Of a stretch of DNA of 8,004 nt, positions 5,480 to 8,004 are shown piece after piece; the first letter of the stretch is position 1; every line of letters begins with the position of its first letter. Made by a program: the position numbers and the translations under genes. The DNA comes from an uncultured Bacilli bacterium (GTDB lineage Bacteria > Bacillota_I > Bacilli_A > RF39 > UBA660): contig CANRLB010000049.1 of the NCBI GenBank assembly GCA_947631365.1, positions 1 to 8,004 on the forward strand. Reading direction: 5' to 3'. Below the pieces are notes generated by a model, which searched no databases, had not been told where the DNA came from, and worked only from the letters and a program-made list of their open reading frames with translations.

Positions 5480-5963
5480 AATTATCCTCTTTTCTATTTG
5501 GATTACCAGTCCAACCACTTCTTATATTATCCACATTATCCCCACATGTTAAATATTTTATAAATATTCCTTGAGCATATGCTACACCTTTTTTTATCTT
5601 AAAAACACTATCGCCTTCATTTTGTAAGGATACATACATATGACCATTAGTTTCTTTATTATCATAATAATCTGCATCAATAATACCAACTTGATTAGTC
5701 ATTCGAACATTATATTTAAAACCCATACTACTTCTTACAAAAACCATTAATACTTCATCATTTAAAAACTTTGCTCGATACCCTGTAGGTATCTTTTTTC
5801 TTTCCCCTGGTTCTAAAGTAAAATCTTCTATGGCATAAAAATCATATCCCGCACTATACTTAGTACTTCTTTTAGGTAACATATAATCTTCATATAAATC
5901 TTTATCATCTTTAATCTCTTTTTGAAATTGTTCAAAACTTATTTTTTCAAAATATCTATCCAT
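5472..5963 (-). CDS. dUTPase-like protein (trimeric dUTP diphosphatase fold)
   Basis: The family hydrolyses dUTP to dUMP and pyrophosphate, keeping uracil out of DNA. The 163-residue length and the N-terminal MDRYFEKISFEQF extension match the dUTPases of clostridia and related Firmicutes. Motif 1 is SAGYDFYA (37-44), motif 2 VRSSMGF (76-82), motif 3 GIIDADYYDN (93-102, with catalytic-type D96) and motif 4 AQGIFIKY (130-137). Motif 5, normally a glycine-rich R-x-G-G-x-G-S-T-G, is instead R-S-G-W-T-G-N (148-154), about three residues shorter and without the second Gly and the Ser. Active-site closure over the nucleotide could therefore differ. GGGAGT lies 7 bases before the ATG, inside the end of the upstream HAD gene. 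It sits between that phosphatase gene and metG, under the same leader. Symbol left blank because of the altered motif. Confidence 0.88.
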   Translation of the reverse strand: MDRYFEKISFEQFQKEIKDDKDLYEDYMLPKRSTKYSAGYDFYAIEDFTLEPGERKKIPTGYRAKFLNDEVLMVFVRSSMGFKYNVRMTNQVGIIDADYYDNKETNGHMYVSLQNEGDSVFKIKKGVAYAQGIFIKYLTCGDNVDNIRSGWTGNPNRKEDNYE

Positions 5964-5975
5964 TCTATCTACTCC

Positions 5976-6596
5976 CTACAATATATTCATTAATTCTTTA
6001 ATATTATTAATTGTTTGATATTCATTACTTTTTTTACTTGTTTTCCAAATAACATTCATACCTACTTCTTTTGGCTTTTTAATATCTAAATCTAAGTTAT
6101 CCCCAATAAATAAACAATCTTTGCTATTATATTTATTTAACATCACATCATATGCTTTTAAGCTATTTTTATAATAGTTATTATCGGCACCATATACTTC
6201 TTTAAAATATTTTAAAATCCCCATATTTTTTAGTCTACCTGCTTGTGTATCTTTAAACCAATCAGTCATTATATATAAATTATATTTCTTATATAAATAT
6301 TCTAAAGTCTTTTTAACATCTTCATCCTTATAATATAAATTTTTTTGTTCTTCAATGAATCTATTAATAAATTCCATAGGCAAGTTAATATTATTACTTT
6401 TGTTAATAAAATCTAATAAATTTCGTTTATTTAATCTTTCAAAGTAAAATCGATGATTATTTAAAGACTTATTAATATTAATTACTAAACTTTCATCATG
6501 ATAACCAAAATCTTTTAAAATATTTCTTAAAGGATTTAAAAAATCATCACACCAATTAATTAATGTATTATCAATATCAAATATAATAGATTTCAT
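5976..6596 (-). CDS. HAD-superfamily phosphatase (YjjG/nucleotidase-like)
   Basis: This 206-residue haloacid-dehalogenase-fold hydrolase has motif I DIDNT (7-11, with nucleophile D7 and acid/base D9), motif II IMTDW (109-113, T111), a motif III lysine probably K147 (or K143), and motif IV FIGDNLDLDI (163-172, D166, D169, D171). A helical cap of about 80 residues lies between motifs I and II, placing it in subclass I. The layout recalls HAD nucleotidases such as YjjG, and the adjacent dUTPase-like gene would suit a role in pyrimidine nucleotide clean-up. Neither substrate nor pathway can be proved from sequence. It is the first gene after the T-box terminator, with GAGGTG 5 bases before the ATG. 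Its stop codon overlaps the dUTPase ribosome site. Codon use is strongly AT-biased like its neighbours. Confidence 0.9.
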   Translation of the reverse strand: MKSIIFDIDNTLINWCDDFLNPLRNILKDFGYHDESLVININKSLNNHRFYFERLNKRNLLDFINKSNNINLPMEFINRFIEEQKNLYYKDEDVKKTLEYLYKKYNLYIMTDWFKDTQAGRLKNMGILKYFKEVYGADNNYYKNSLKAYDVMLNKYNSKDCLFIGDNLDLDIKKPKEVGMNVIWKTSKKSNEYQTINNIKELMNIL

Positions 6597-6602
6597 GTCT
6601 CA

Positions 6603-6818
6603 CCTCACTAAAATAAAAAATTCATAAACAAAAGGACACTTTATATGCGGTACCACCTTTATTTATGAACTTAATCATACACTTTTAGTTATAACAGTCT
6701 TCACTGAATTTAGCTCCATTACCCATACTATTTATTATATTATCCATTAATTTTCACCAACCATTAACTCTCTTTAAGTAACAATATAATATTCTTTTTA
6801 ATAATTTCTTTGCTAACT
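6603..6818 (-). promoter_or_regulatory. T-box riboswitch leader, probably tRNA-Met specific
   Basis: The leader carries the T-box sequence AAGGTGGTACCGCAT (6659-6645), which pairs with the NCCA end of uncharged tRNA. Stem I has an AGAGAG element (6773-6768) and a conserved distal GGTTGGTGAAA loop (6762-6752) closed by TTAAT/ATTAA. Below it is a 9-pair helix TATTATATT (6791-6783) with AATATAATA (6741-6733). At the base, TTAGC (6816-6812) pairs with GCTAA (6714-6710). The specifier bulge on the 3' side reads TAGTATGGG, and ATG (6726-6724) followed by a purine is the best specifier. A CAGT-GAAG-ACTG hairpin (6706-6695) is the likely stem III. Uncharged tRNA-Met would stabilise the antiterminator and turn on the HAD, dUTPase, metG and tatD genes. 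T-box identity is certain from the motif; the specifier fits metG but depends on my hand-drawn fold. Confidence 0.93.
6615..6669 (-). terminator. Regulated terminator of the T-box leader
   Basis: On the minus strand TTCATAAA (6669-6662) pairs with TTTATGAA (6628-6621), extended inside by AAAGG with CCTTT, and is followed by TTTTTT (6620-6615). The T-box motif lies inside the loop side of this stem. The antiterminator and the terminator are therefore mutually exclusive, as the mechanism requires. Confidence 0.88.
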
Positions 6819-6824
6819 AGCCAT

Positions 6825-6853
6825 AGTGTAACATAGAATAAATTATTAATCAA
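6825..6853 (-). promoter_or_regulatory. Promoter of the T-box/HAD-dUTPase-metG-tatD unit
   Basis: The minus strand carries TTGATT (6853-6848), a 17-base spacer and TACACT (6830-6825), with TG one base before the -10 (TGTTACACT, extended -10). The start would be near 6818, just before the first pairing segment of T-box stem I. A short inverted repeat, AGAATA-AA-TATTCT (6853-6866), touches the -35. Confidence 0.7.
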
Positions 6854-6866
6854 GAATAAATATTCT

Positions 6867-6933
6867 GGCTTTTTCGGAATTAATTCCGAATTAGCCATAT
6901 TTTGACTTTTTCGGAGTCTATTCCGAATTAGCC
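6867..6933. repeat. Two tandem 30-base palindromic repeats, 37-base period
   Basis: Copy 1 is 6867-6896 and copy 2 is 6904-6933. On the plus strand both read G-x-C-TTTTTCGGA, a variable centre, then TTCCGAATTAGCC. Copy 1 has a perfect 18-base palindrome, TTCGGAATTAATTCCGAA (6873-6890), flanked by GGCT and AGCC. Copy 2 has changes in its left half (GGAGTCTATTCC at the centre, GACT at the left end), so only a 6-pair stem remains. There is no T-run on either side, so they are not typical terminators. They could be operator sites for the promoter about 20 bases away, or members of a dispersed palindromic family. Nothing else here explains them. Confidence 0.75.
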
Positions 6934-6935
6934 AA

Positions 6936-6967
6936 TTATAAAATGAGAAAGTATTGCTACTTTCTCA
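6936..6967 (-). terminator. Hairpin terminator of the surface-protein gene, GNRA loop
   Basis: On the minus strand a perfect 10-pair stem, TGAGAAAGTA with TACTTTCTCA (6967-6944), closes a GCAA tetraloop and is followed by TTTTATAATT. It lies about 24 bases after the stop at 6991. The T-run is short, so termination may be partial, but the stem is perfect and the GNRA loop is stabilising. Confidence 0.65.
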
Positions 6968-6990
6968 AAGGATTAAGTCTATGAAGGTTT

Positions 6991-8004
6991 TTACGAGTTT
7001 TCCTTCTCGTTTTCATTTTCTATTATAAATGGATTACCACTAGTTCCATCACCATTCAAAATATTTACTGTCAGGCGAAGATAAAAGACTGGGCGAATCG
7101 CTGCGCCATTTCCCAAGAAGTCTTTGTACATGGTTCCTCTCATAGAAATCTTCCATACGGTATATCCCTGATAGAAAACTGGATAACGCGACATGGTCCA
7201 TTCTGTCCCACTGTCATCAAAACTATAACCATCACTTATATATAGCCAACTATTTTTACATCCAGCGGATTCATAAAAACAATTTGTATTTGATGAATCA
7301 GTTCCTGAATAAGCGTACGAATAGTAAAAATCACTCACGTACATAAGTCCTATAGCTGCTGGAATAGGCGAACTCCATCCGGCTTCAGCATCACCACAAT
7401 ACGGTTGTTCTGGATACTTCCCCGATTCAACTCCATACACATCAGCAACAGAACTACTAGCTATATTACAAATCCTCCCATATGGCCATCGATGGTTACT
7501 ATCTATTTTGCTATACCAGGTAGTATCTCCTTCTGTTTTTAAATATTGTACATTACTTGTTGTGCTATCTATAAATAAATTTGTATCACCATCTTTTCCT
7601 ATAGTAGTGCCATCTGACAATCCATTTAATCTTTTGAATATATCAGAATCAGCCCATAGCATATCTATTCCATTATTATTCCCCCATCGGAAAGAATTTG
7701 TATATTTTTCCTTTATACTTGTATTTTTAATTAATTTAATTTGACCTTCTGGTGTTATGCCTATAATTCTGTACATATAATCATTAGTTATATTATTACA
7801 ATCTGTTTCTGAATCATTGTATCCAAAACAAATGTAATTATCTACCTGACCACTCACTCCTACAAATCTATACATATCTCCTAATATCATTGTACTTAGT
7901 CCTTTTGGCTCAGTTCCATTAAAATATTTTTGAATAATTTCTTCTCTTGATAATTCTTTTTTTAATGTTGTTATACTTAATTCATTACTTGTATTCTTTC
8001 TTCC
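6991..8004 (-). CDS. Large surface or secreted protein, C-terminal 337 codons (5' end outside)
   Basis: The frame is open to the right edge (upstream codons read GRKNTSNE-LSITTLKKELSRE), so the Met at 7890 is internal and the gene is partial. I recognise the type, not a named gene. It is a repetitive surface protein of gut Bacilli, probably with a DUF6273-like domain. Markers are MYRFVGVSGQVDNYICFGYN, MYRIIGITPEGQIKLIK, WADSDIFKRLNG, GLMYVSDFYYSYAYS, TMSRYP, VWKISMRG, IRPVFYL, and a terminal GDGTSGNPFII followed by an acidic ENENEKENS tail. Paired cysteines (in CFGYN..DC, NIASSS-type and CFYESAGC segments) suggest extracellular disulfides. Many relatives start with a prepilin-type or signal sequence, which cannot be checked here. 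Base composition differs sharply: two 60-base lines (7081 and 7381) contain 28 and 29 G+C, versus 10 in the line at 6421. This fits horizontal spread or different selection. Confidence 0.85.
   Translation of the reverse strand, partial: GRKNTSNELSITTLKKELSREEIIQKYFNGTEPKGLSTMILGDMYRFVGVSGQVDNYICFGYNDSETDCNNITNDYMYRIIGITPEGQIKLIKNTSIKEKYTNSFRWGNNNGIDMLWADSDIFKRLNGLSDGTTIGKDGDTNLFIDSTTSNVQYLKTEGDTTWYSKIDSNHRWPYGRICNIASSSVADVYGVESGKYPEQPYCGDAEAGWSSPIPAAIGLMYVSDFYYSYAYSGTDSSNTNCFYESAGCKNSWLYISDGYSFDDSGTEWTMSRYPVFYQGYTVWKISMRGTMYKDFLGNGAAIRPVFYLRLTVNILNGDGTSGNPFIIENENEKENS

Noticed and set aside
5480..5518. Thirteen-residue N-terminal extension of MetG
   Set aside because: It is out-of-frame translation of the dUTPase 3' end. 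The AGAGGA ribosome site and the family N-terminus place the start at 5479.
6867..6933. Possible minimal CRISPR array or attC-like site
   Set aside because: There are only two units with a 7-base gap, no spacers and no cas or integrase gene in view. A palindromic repeat is the simpler reading.
7508..7744. Plus-strand open frame inside the surface-protein gene
   Set aside because: Antisense shadow of a coherent coding frame that has clear family motifs.

Overview
The window is AT-rich and reads almost wholly from the minus strand. Its gene order matches the metS-tatD-yabE-ksgA-yabG-veg-spoVG region of Bacillus subtilis in compacted form. A YabG spore-coat protease together with SpoVG and Veg points to a low-GC, endospore-forming member of the Bacilli. 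The very AT-rich codon use and a right-edge surface protein of a type I associate with uncultured gut Bacilli would fit Erysipelotrichales or a relative; that placement is inference. TGA serves as a stop in one tightly packed small gene, so the standard bacterial code is likely.

In transcription order (right to left). (1) 8004-6991: the C-terminal part of a large secreted or surface protein, cut by the window edge, visibly richer in GC than the rest and followed by a hairpin terminator. (2) 6933-6867: two 30-base palindromic repeats at 37-base spacing. (3) 6853-6603: an extended -10 promoter and a T-box riboswitch whose likely specifier is AUG (methionine), controlling a tight four-gene unit: HAD phosphatase, dUTPase-like protein, metG and tatD. 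This links methionyl-tRNA charging to metG, with two nucleotide-metabolism genes carried on the same transcript.

(4) After a weak terminator, a perfect-consensus promoter (TTGACA, 17 bases, TATAAT) drives a second unit: a membrane-anchored 3D-domain cell-wall protein (the yabE position), rsmA/ksgA, and a three-gene cassette. The cassette consists of a 31-residue single-span membrane protein, a 104-residue protein with a possible PH/GRAM-like fold, and a 37-residue single-span membrane protein. It ends in a clear intrinsic terminator. The two microproteins are easily missed and are the most novel-looking content here.

(5) Next come yabG and veg, coupled by a one-base stop/start overlap, then a promoter and the first 36 codons of spoVG running off the left edge. 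Genes usually found between these in B. subtilis (rnmV between yabE and ksgA; sspF, ispE, purR and yabJ between veg and spoVG) are absent. No plus-strand gene, tRNA, rRNA, CRISPR or transposase is visible.
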